NCBI GenBank assembly: GCA_002479145.1
Contig: DLLX01000086.1
Location: forward strand, 1-5,092
Length of the DNA: 5,092 nucleotides
Reading direction: 5' to 3'
Origin: Prevotella sp. UBA7551
GTDB lineage: Bacteria > Bacteroidota > Bacteroidia > Bacteroidales > Bacteroidaceae
Shown here: positions 1 through 5,092 of the stretch, piece after piece
How the letters are laid out: every line of letters begins with the position of its first letter
How positions within the stretch are numbered: position 1 is the stretch's first letter
Notes under the pieces: model-generated
Told to the model about the DNA's origin: nothing
Databases searched by the model: none
The model's input: only the letters and a program-made list of their open reading frames with translations
Made by a program: the position numbers and the translations under genes

Positions 1-335
1 CTACAAAGGGCATCTTGTCCACTACCGATATCGAAGGCCAGACCAACAGCAACGCTTTGACCATCACGGCGGGCGCTGACACCTTGGTAGATGCCATCAG
101 CTGCGGCTTCTCCGAGGTGGAGAATTATCCCGGTGACGTGGTAAAGGTGCAGAATCTGACCGCTACTGAGTACTATGAGGAATGGTCTTTCACTTCTGAA
201 GACTCGTGGGACGAGCTTTGTCTCAGCAATGGGGCTGACTTTGATTTGGTCGATGGCAAGCTGTATGATGCCACAATGTGGTACAACGGCCGTAAGTATA
301 GCTATCCGTTGCTGCAGGTTATCGAATGCAGACCT
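1..335 (+). repeat. Repeat unit 1 (second half only) of the modular surface protein
   Basis: The encoded segment carries the markers of the second half-unit in order: TNSNAL, then YPGDVV at residues 38-43, then MWYN at 88-91 and a closing hydrophobic strand. The same markers recur 268-269 residues later in unit 2, and unit 2 to unit 3 is 199-201 residues. The difference of about 70 residues is accounted for by the inserted chitobiase-like domain. The first half of this unit would lie upstream of the window. Confidence 0.75.
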
Positions 336-1886
336 TCGTTGATCGCACCCGAAGCACCGTCCATCACCGGTGCGGAGACGTTTGCCGACAGCACCATCGT
401 GACCATCACCGCCGACAGTACCGCTACCATCTACTACACACTCGACGGCACTGATCCTACGGTAGAGTCGACGCAATATACCGAACCGTTCAAGTTGACC
501 GTGACAACGACGGTGAAAGCCATCGCCGTGGCTGAGGGCTTAGTGTCCGAAGTGGCCGCAAAGACCTTCACCCAGAAGGACTATGAGACCAAGACTATCG
601 CCCAGCTCCATGAGCAAGAGCAGTCGGAAGGCCCTGCTTTCGTGACCATTTCCGATGCCAAGGTCGTCTATGCCGCAACTCGTGAGGACGGCACACGCGT
701 GGCTATCCTCCGTGAGAACGGCCAGGCACTCGACGTCATCTCTTCCGTTTTGGATCTTCCATTGGGGGCAACAGTGAGCGGAAAGTTCTTCGCCAACTTC
801 TCTAATAATGAGGGAGTTGTGTCCAGTAGCGACGTGGAGGGTAAGACCAACGCCGACGATCTCGAGTCTGTCGCACCGGGAGAGGGCGCTGAGAACGACC
901 CGGTCGAGACCACTGTCAAAGAGGTGGGCGGCTATCCGGGCGACCTTGTCCTTATCAAGGGCCTGAAGATTATGGTCAGCTCCGGTGAATACTACGGCTA
1001 TACGGAGAGTTATCAGTTCGTTAGTTTGACTGGTGACGAGCTGCTCTCAGAGATTAAGTCCAACCAGAAGTACGACATTGTCGGCTGGTACAACGCCCCA
1101 GGTACTGGCGTTGCAGAGGGCAGAGCCAACCTTTATGTGGTGTCGTTTACTCCTCTGAACGACACGAAGTACAAAGATCAGACGGTTGCAGAGCTGAATG
1201 CCCGCACCGACCGTGAGAACAACATCCGCCTTCACCTTGATAATGCCAAGGTGGTGTATCTCCAAGAGAACATTTATGGAGACGGAACCTACGACATTGC
1301 ACTCCGTCAGGACGGCAAGGCTGTGGTGCTTCACGGTACGGCGCTTGACCTGAAACTCAACAATACGGTCTCGGGTACGGTGAAGATGAACTTCTATGCC
1401 TTGAGCGGCATCCCCGAGTTGCGCGACATTGGTGACGGTATCACCAACGCCGACAGCCTTGAAATCACCACATCTGCTTCGGAAGAGCTGGATGCTACGG
1501 AGGTAACGTTCAACGATATCGATGAGCACAAGGCCGACTTGGTCATCTTCCGCAAGGTGAAGATTGGCGTTGATGCAGACAATCAGTACGTCATCAAGAT
1601 GGATGGTCAGGAGATTAAGTTCGTCAATGAGGACGAGAGCCTCGACGTGGATGCCCTGATCAGCGACACGAACGAGTATGATGTGACCCTTTGGTACAAC
1701 AGTTACATCAACGGGGCGCCCTACTTGGAGATTGTTAAGGCCGTGAAACTTACTGATGTGGGCATCTATGGCGTGGAAGCCAACTACGGAGAGGACGGCG
1801 ACAGCTACAATCTTCAGGGTGCGAAGGTGAACAAAAACTATCGTGGAGTAGTCATCCGCAATGGCAAGAAGTTCACTCGCAAGTAA
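1..1886 (+). CDS. C-terminal part of a large modular secreted/surface protein (5' end outside the window)
   Basis: The reading frame is open from the first base, so the true start lies upstream. The TTG at 15 is not the start, because the residues around it (EGQTNSNAL) align with internal repeat segments EGKTNADDL and DGITNADSL. Counting the TTG as residue 1, the order is: second half of a repeat unit (about 1-107), a chitobiase/beta-hexosaminidase C-terminal-like domain (about 108-187, motif YYTLDGTDPT), two full units of about 200 residues (about 188-381 and 382-578), and a C-terminal tail (about 579-623) with YNLQG and NGKK motifs. Each full unit has two beta-rich halves, marked by 'AKVVY...LR-dG-A...LDL...VSG' and 'TNAD-LE...DLV...WYN'. 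The halves look like OB-fold-type modules, but that is inference. The tail resembles those of Bacteroidota proteins exported by type IX secretion. No catalytic motif is visible, and the function could depend on a missing N-terminal domain. A terminator follows the stop after 16 bases. I am confident that this is a real gene and unsure of its role. Confidence 0.9.
   Translation, partial: TKGILSTTDIEGQTNSNALTITAGADTLVDAISCGFSEVENYPGDVVKVQNLTATEYYEEWSFTSEDSWDELCLSNGADFDLVDGKLYDATMWYNGRKYSYPLLQVIECRPSLIAPEAPSITGAETFADSTIVTITADSTATIYYTLDGTDPTVESTQYTEPFKLTVTTTVKAIAVAEGLVSEVAAKTFTQKDYETKTIAQLHEQEQSEGPAFVTISDAKVVYAATREDGTRVAILRENGQALDVISSVLDLPLGATVSGKFFANFSNNEGVVSSSDVEGKTNADDLESVAPGEGAENDPVETTVKEVGGYPGDLVLIKGLKIMVSSGEYYGYTESYQFVSLTGDELLSEIKSNQKYDIVGWYNAPGTGVAEGRANLYVVSFTPLNDTKYKDQTVAELNARTDRENNIRLHLDNAKVVYLQENIYGDGTYDIALRQDGKAVVLHGTALDLKLNNTVSGTVKMNFYALSGIPELRDIGDGITNADSLEITTSASEELDATEVTFNDIDEHKADLVIFRKVKIGVDADNQYVIKMDGQEIKFVNEDESLDVDALISDTNEYDVTLWYNSYINGAPYLEIVKAVKLTDVGIYGVEANYGEDGDSYNLQGAKVNKNYRGVVIRNGKKFTRK
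336..575 (+). other. Chitobiase/beta-hexosaminidase C-terminal-like (Ig-like) domain
   Basis: About 80 residues (108-187 counting the TTG at 15 as residue 1) show the family pattern: a proline-rich lead-in (APEAP), a 'F-DS-TVTI' strand, the hallmark YYTLDGTDPT, then 'S-QYTEPF', and a closing strand 'VKAIAVAEG--SEVAAKTF'. In this family (CHB_HEX_C-type, also called Fn3-associated) the domain is usually a non-catalytic accessory module in secreted carbohydrate-active or adhesive proteins. Here it separates repeat units 1 and 2, so it probably acts as a spacer or binding module. The domain call is strong and its ligand is unknown. Confidence 0.85.
576..1157 (+). repeat. Repeat unit 2 (complete) of the modular surface protein
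   Basis: The unit opens with TKTIAQL, followed by SDAKVVYA, the strand pair ending VAILRENGQAL, LDLPLGATVSG, then EGKTNADDLE, GYPGDLVLIKGLKI, YDIVGWYN and the final strand NLYVVSF. Every marker has a counterpart in unit 3 about 200 residues later. At the DNA level a 12-base identity (accaacgccgac, 846-857) recurs at 1443-1454, but overall nucleotide similarity is modest, which suggests an old duplication. Confidence 0.8.
1158..1748 (+). repeat. Repeat unit 3 (complete) of the modular surface protein
   Basis: The unit opens with DQTVAEL and carries LDNAKVVYL, YDIALRQDGKAV, LDLKLNNTVSG, DGITNADSLE, DLVIFRKVKI, YDVTLWYN and LEIVKAV, in the same order and spacing as unit 2. The first half also has 'LSGIPELRDIGDG', a form common in Bacteroidota OB-like modules. 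The 'YPGD' turn of units 1 and 2 is changed to HKAD here, so this copy has diverged at that loop. The unit runs directly into the C-terminal tail. Confidence 0.8.
1749..1883 (+). other. C-terminal tail resembling a type IX secretion sorting domain
   Basis: The last 45 or so residues read GIYGVEANYG, an acidic-Gly stretch, YNLQGAKVNKNYRG, and then GVVIRNGKKFTRK. This matches the general shape of C-terminal sorting tails in Bacteroidota: a 'YNLQG-kV' strand, a turn, then 'G-vI-NGKK' with a basic end. If that reading is right, the protein crosses the outer membrane through the type IX system and may be anchored at the surface. The motif is seen directly. The secretion route is inferred, and no secretion genes are in the window. 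Confidence 0.65.
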
Positions 1887-1902
1887 GTAAACGTTATCTT
1901 AT

Positions 1903-1939
1903 AAGGAAAGGGTGGGGCAGTATTCCCCACCTTTTCTTT
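1903..1939 (+). terminator. Rho-independent terminator after the surface protein gene
   Basis: A 15-bp stem pairs 1903-1917 with 1925-1939 around a 7-base loop (cagtatt). Its core is a perfect GGTGGGG/CCCCACC helix, continued by A-T pairs and two G-T wobbles. The T-rich 3' arm (ttttctttt) doubles as the T tract. It begins 16 bases after the stop codon at 1884-1886, which is ordinary placement for a terminator. It separates this gene from the receptor gene downstream. Confidence 0.9.
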
Positions 1940-1950
1940 TGGAAACACGC

Positions 1951-1965
1951 TGCATCTCGGATGCA
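1951..1965. repeat. Short perfect inverted repeat in the intergenic region
   Basis: TGCATC and GATGCA (1951-1956 and 1960-1965) form a perfect 6-bp stem with a 3-base loop, just downstream of the terminator. No T tract follows, so it is not a second terminator. It could be an operator half-site pair or the remains of a repeat, or it could be chance. A weaker 8-bp stem with one mismatch (2034-2041 with 2045-2052) lies further on, ahead of the promoter. The rest of 1966-2078 shows no gene and no other clear structure. Confidence 0.35.
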
Positions 1966-2078
1966 CTTCACGGAAAGAAGAAGCCCAAAAGAGGTGAAAA
2001 ACCAGATGTTTCCATAGACGTTAACGCCTCCAGCAGAAGAGTTGCTCCTCTGAACGATGTGTGCTTTTTGTTGATTTA

Positions 2079-2112
2079 TTTGTGCCTTAATCGTAATTTT
2101 TCCGTACCTTTG
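2079..2112 (+). promoter_or_regulatory. Bacteroidota-type sigma-ABfr promoter for the outer-membrane protein gene
   Basis: TACCTTTG at 2105-2112 is an exact match to the TAnnTTTG -7 box of Bacteroidota housekeeping promoters. A TTTG at 2079-2082 lies 22 bases upstream, close to the usual 19-21-base gap, and could be the -33 element. A second T-rich TTTTTG at 2065-2070 is too far away. Transcription would start a few bases after 2112, giving an untranslated leader of roughly 80 bases. The surrounding A/T-rich sequence after a GC-balanced region supports the call. Confidence 0.75.
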
Positions 2113-2153
2113 TCGCGCTAATACAATTTTATTAAGCGGATATTCCATCCTGT

Positions 2154-2177
2154 GCAAGTACGGTACAGCTTGCTTTT
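2154..2177 (+). promoter_or_regulatory. Weak leader hairpin followed by a T run
   Basis: GCAAG (2154-2158) pairs with CTTGC (2169-2173), with a possible T-G wobble inside, around a loop of about 8-10 bases. TTTT follows directly at 2174-2177. It sits inside the predicted leader, about 25 bases before the ATG. The stem is short, so efficient termination is doubtful. It could be a leader structure affecting translation or early termination, or it could be chance. Confidence 0.25.
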
Positions 2178-2200
2178 AAGTATAAACTAACAGAAATATT

Positions 2201-2272
2201 ATGGGAAATCGGGTGAAGAGAGTGGGTCTATTGTTGTTGCTTTGCGCAACTTATGCCTTGGCGTGTCATGCC
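2201..2272 (+). other. Signal peptide of the outer-membrane protein
   Basis: The N-terminus has basic residues (R4, K6, R7), a Val/Leu-rich core (VGLLLLL) and small residues at the likely cleavage sites ALA (19-21) or, three residues later, CHA (22-24). This is a Sec/signal peptidase I type leader. Cys22 follows ALA, but the -3 to -1 residues Ala-Leu-Ala do not fit a normal lipobox. Confidence 0.85.
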
Positions 2273-5023
2273 GATTGGTTCAAGGGAAAGGTGGTCAACG
2301 CGGAGACCGGAGAACCTCTGGCCAACGCAAGTGTCAATAGCGACCTCAACTCGGAGCAGGGATGGAAAATCCACAATTCTACAGAGACCGACAGTACGGG
2401 CTGTTTCGTCATCAACAGCAACTGGGAAGGCCGCATCATTTTTACTTTCAGCAACATCGGTTATAAGAAATTCCGCAAGGTGGATTATTCCTATGGCAAG
2501 GAGGTAAAGGACACCACAGACTTGGGAATCATCAAGTTGAACCCCACAACCCTGATGATGAAGGAGGTGGAAGTGAAGGCAAACATTCCCCGCATCACCA
2601 TGCAGGGCGACACTATCGTGTTTCATCCCGAGGCCTTCAAGTTGAAAGAAGGCGACCGTCTCGACAAACTCATCAAGAAACTCCCTGGTGTTGAGAACCG
2701 GGATGGGAAGCTATACTGGGACAATAAGCCCATCCGACTGATGATGAATGGCAAGAATGTCTTCGGCGGAGACCAGATAATCAACGAGTTGCCGGCCGAG
2801 GTGGCCAAGAACATCAAGCTCTACAACCGTAAGTCGGAGCTGGCTCGACACACCGGACAGGACGATGGGACGGAGGATAATGTGCTCGACATCCAGATAA
2901 AACCGGGATTTCTCGACAAGTGGTACGGCATCATGGACGCCTATTACCAGACCACCGACCGCTATATGTTTGACGTAACGGCCAACAAACTCAGCGACCA
3001 CGACCCGCAGATGGTGTACTTACAAGCCAACAACCGCAACCGTTACATCGACAAGGTCATGCGCATGTCGATGGATCGCAACATCGATTGCGACGGAAAG
3101 AGCCAGTATGGCTCCTACAACTATGAGCACAACTGGCAGACAAAGGGCGCAGAGGCACTGTCGAACAACCGCTTTGACATCAGTGCCAACATGGGACACA
3201 GCGACGGTTGGGGCACGGAGACGACCTCTACCGAGACCTTTTTCCCCAACGAAGACCGCACCATGTCGCTCTCAAGTGCCTACAACAACGACCATACCCT
3301 TACCCCTCAGCTGTCCTCCAAGCTCTTTGCTTACACCGATACCGCCAACTCTGTGCAGGTGGACGTGGCGGCATCGTATGAGAAAACGCGCGGTATTAAA
3401 AGCGAAGAGGGCGCATCCTACAGCTTTCAACCAGACCAATTCCAGTATTATCCCTTGGCTACTGCCATGGGAGCGAAGTCCGGCGACCCGCTCTACGAGC
3501 ACCTGGTGACACGCAACCGCAACTATCAGCGAAGCGATGGCGACTCGCGCAACCTCACTGCCAGCTACGCATGGACCCACTACTTGGGCAAGAAGGGCTC
3601 GTTCTCCGTGAGCGGAAATACCGTGTTAGGGGGTGAAAACGACGACAAATATCTCCATCGTCAATTGGAATATCTCCGCGAAGGCCACATGGAAGACCAG
3701 TGGCAGCGGTACGATTACACGCAGCATAACCTCGAAACCCACCTCGAAGCCGCCTTCGACTACTGGTTGACGAAGCACATCTACTTCTATGTGAGCGACA
3801 ATGTGGGCTACACGCGCCAGCGATCTCAGCGCAATGTCTTTGCCGACACTTACAGCTCGGCGACCAATGAGGGCGGAGCAGCCACCACGCCCGACCCTGA
3901 TAACCTCCTCGATGCCACCACACGCACATGGATTAACCAGTTGACGGTCAAGTCAACCATCCGCCCCACCAAAGGAATAATGCTCATGCCGCAGTTCGAC
4001 TGGACCCTACAGCGTGACGATGCCGCCTATCGGTATGGGCAACTCGACACCACCGCCGTGCGCAACAGCCAGCTATTCGCACCGTCCTTCTTCCTAAAAT
4101 GGAAGATAAACCGTGCGCACAACCTCGATTTGCGATTCGCTTACAGCACCACGGTGCCTGAAATCAACCAGACCTTTGCCTTCCGCAACACCATTGACCC
4201 GCTGAACGTCTCCACCGGAAACGCCATGCTGCGCAACACCCACAGCCATACCACCGCGTTTGCCTACCACCGTTTGTGGCTGCGCAAGCAGATTGTGCTC
4301 AGCCTCAATGCTTCCTATACCAAGAACATCAATCCTCTGGGAACGCTCTTCAGCTATAATACGCTCACGGGAGTCTACACCTATAAGCCTGTGAACGTCA
4401 AAGGCGGCGACCAATGGGAAATAGGCGTCAACTATGATCAAGGGTTAGGTGCCGACTTCCGCCTGATGAACAAGCTCTCCCTGACCACATCGCAGGCCTA
4501 TGGCTACCTCACCCTCCTCGAAAACGACAGAGAAGCAAGCTCCCTTCCTGCCCTCAACCGCCAGAAGCGGTTTGGGCTGGACAACCAGCTGGAGTTCTCC
4601 TATGAGGTGGAGAAACTGCAAATGGCCCTTTACGACAACCTCAACTGGTCGCGGTACCGCTATGATGCGTCGGCGTACAACACCCATCCGCTCGAAAATA
4701 GTTTAGGCATGTATGCCACCATCAGCCTCGGTCAGTTTGAGATTTGGCTCAAAGCGGAGGACAAATTCCGCTCCGGATACCAGACAACGGCCTCCAACGG
4801 CCACAGAATCTTGGCCAACGGCTATGTCAGCTACAAGTTCTGCAAGAACAAGTGCAGCTTGATGCTCTATGTGCAGGACATCTTCAACAAGGACATCCTG
4901 TATTACACCGACTACAATGCCTATCGTCGTCAGGAGGTGAATGACGACATGATGCACCATTATGCCTACCTAAAGTTCACCTATCGCTTTGATGCCAAGG
5001 AGCAGAAGCGTAAGAAGAAGTGA
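2201..5023 (+). CDS. TonB-dependent receptor-like outer-membrane beta-barrel protein with carboxypeptidase-regulatory-like domain
   Basis: This is a complete 940-residue protein. A basic start and hydrophobic run (residues 1-21, cleavage after ALA at 21 or CHA at 24) form a signal peptide. Residues 27-113 are a carboxypeptidase-regulatory-like domain (GKVVNAETGEPLANASV, D-TGCFVI, NIGYKKF). Residues 118-235 are a plug-like region with family hallmarks MKEVEVKA, GDTIVFHPEAFK, LIKKLPGVE, LMMNGKNVFGGD and INELPAEVAKNIKLYNRKSE. Residues 240-930 are a barrel rich in alternating aromatic strands, with STGNAMLRNT near 671-680 and VQDIFNKD near 891-898. This fits the Bacteroidota 'outer membrane beta-barrel' branch of TonB-receptor-like proteins. 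No TonB box is obvious, so active transport is unproven and the substrate is unknown. The ATG is the only reasonable start: an in-frame stop lies at 2183-2185, and an A/T-rich leader without Shine-Dalgarno is normal for the phylum. No SusD-like partner follows, and hairpins on both sides suggest a single-gene transcript. Confidence 0.93.
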   Translation: MGNRVKRVGLLLLLCATYALACHADWFKGKVVNAETGEPLANASVNSDLNSEQGWKIHNSTETDSTGCFVINSNWEGRIIFTFSNIGYKKFRKVDYSYGKEVKDTTDLGIIKLNPTTLMMKEVEVKANIPRITMQGDTIVFHPEAFKLKEGDRLDKLIKKLPGVENRDGKLYWDNKPIRLMMNGKNVFGGDQIINELPAEVAKNIKLYNRKSELARHTGQDDGTEDNVLDIQIKPGFLDKWYGIMDAYYQTTDRYMFDVTANKLSDHDPQMVYLQANNRNRYIDKVMRMSMDRNIDCDGKSQYGSYNYEHNWQTKGAEALSNNRFDISANMGHSDGWGTETTSTETFFPNEDRTMSLSSAYNNDHTLTPQLSSKLFAYTDTANSVQVDVAASYEKTRGIKSEEGASYSFQPDQFQYYPLATAMGAKSGDPLYEHLVTRNRNYQRSDGDSRNLTASYAWTHYLGKKGSFSVSGNTVLGGENDDKYLHRQLEYLREGHMEDQWQRYDYTQHNLETHLEAAFDYWLTKHIYFYVSDNVGYTRQRSQRNVFADTYSSATNEGGAATTPDPDNLLDATTRTWINQLTVKSTIRPTKGIMLMPQFDWTLQRDDAAYRYGQLDTTAVRNSQLFAPSFFLKWKINRAHNLDLRFAYSTTVPEINQTFAFRNTIDPLNVSTGNAMLRNTHSHTTAFAYHRLWLRKQIVLSLNASYTKNINPLGTLFSYNTLTGVYTYKPVNVKGGDQWEIGVNYDQGLGADFRLMNKLSLTTSQAYGYLTLLENDREASSLPALNRQKRFGLDNQLEFSYEVEKLQMALYDNLNWSRYRYDASAYNTHPLENSLGMYATISLGQFEIWLKAEDKFRSGYQTTASNGHRILANGYVSYKFCKNKCSLMLYVQDIFNKDILYYTDYNAYRRQEVNDDMMHHYAYLKFTYRFDAKEQKRKKK

Positions 5024-5025
5024 CC

Positions 5026-5048
5026 GGCGCAGGCAAGAATCCTGCGCC
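5026..5048. terminator. GC-rich hairpin after the outer-membrane protein gene, probable terminator
   Basis: GGCGCAGG (5026-5033) and CCTGCGCC (5041-5048) form a perfect 8-bp stem with a 7-base loop (caagaat). It begins 2 bases after the TGA stop. Only two T's follow on the plus strand and no T run follows on the minus strand, so it is a weaker intrinsic terminator than the one at 1903-1939. Its position right behind the stop still favours a role in ending or protecting the transcript. It might serve both strands if a convergent gene lies beyond the window. Confidence 0.6.
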
Positions 5049-5092
5049 TTAGGGCTGGGGCTGCCAGGGTAGTACGGCTTCCTTTCCCCATC

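Noticed and set aside
15..17. TTG as the start codon of the first gene
   Set aside because: The frame is open to the window edge, no signal peptide follows, and the residues around it align with the interior of later repeat units.
1047..1529. A 160-codon minus-strand open frame inside the first gene
   Set aside because: It lies antisense to a clearly coding repeat region and is a by-product of that gene's codon pattern.
1912..2121. A 69-codon plus-strand open frame between the two genes
   Set aside because: It begins inside the terminator stem, runs through the promoter -7 box, and its product has no recognisable pattern.
1894..2157. An 87-codon minus-strand open frame between the two genes
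   Set aside because: It overlaps the terminator and the promoter, and its product shows no domain or signal.
2255..2266. Lipoprotein cleavage site at ALAC (residues 19-22 of the receptor)
   Set aside because: The residues before the cysteine (Ala-Leu-Ala) do not fit the Leu-small-small lipobox, and beta-barrel receptors are normally not lipoproteins.
3108..3509. A 133-codon plus-strand open frame inside the receptor gene
   Set aside because: It is a shifted frame of the receptor coding sequence, with a low-complexity Thr/Pro/Arg product.
1..5092. CRISPR array, tRNA, rRNA or insertion sequence
   Set aside because: No short regularly spaced direct repeats, cloverleaf-like segments, conserved rRNA stretches, transposase motifs or flanking inverted repeats were seen.

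Overview
The window looks like chromosome of a Bacteroidota bacterium, most likely of the Prevotella/Bacteroides type (order Bacteroidales). Four things point this way: a TonB-receptor-like outer-membrane protein with an N-terminal carboxypeptidase-regulatory-like domain; a large repetitive surface-type protein ending in a 'YNLQG...NGKK' tail; a TAnnTTTG-type -7 promoter box; and an A/T-rich translation start without a Shine-Dalgarno sequence. The genus is inferred from sequence style and is not proven.

Positions 1-1886 hold the 3' part of a large plus-strand gene whose start lies upstream. Its visible 627 or so residues consist of a roughly 200-residue repeat (half a unit, then two full units), with a chitobiase/hexosaminidase C-terminal-like (Ig-like) domain between the first and second copies, and a C-terminal tail like those of type IX secretion cargo. 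No catalytic domain is visible, so the product is best described as the C-terminal region of a secreted or surface-attached modular protein. A strong 15-bp stem-loop terminator follows the stop codon.

Positions 1887-2200 (314 bases) contain no convincing gene. They hold the terminator, a perfect 6-bp hairpin, an imperfect 8-bp hairpin, a Bacteroidota-type promoter near 2079-2112, and a leader of roughly 80 bases with a weak hairpin followed by four T's.

Positions 2201-5023 hold a complete 940-residue outer-membrane beta-barrel protein with signal peptide, carboxypeptidase-regulatory-like domain, plug and barrel. It has its own promoter upstream and an 8-bp GC-rich hairpin directly after its stop, so it is probably transcribed alone. 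No SusD-like lipoprotein follows within the window. The last 42 bases are too short to assign, although a minus-strand reading frame ends exactly at the edge of the final hairpin, which would fit a convergent neighbour.

The two genes share a strand and both products are predicted to be at the cell envelope, but the terminator and the separate promoter argue against one operon. I see no clearly new system here. The items most worth a second look are the duplicated two-part repeat with its inserted Ig-like domain, the receptor's cysteine pair and lysine-rich tail, and the leader hairpin.
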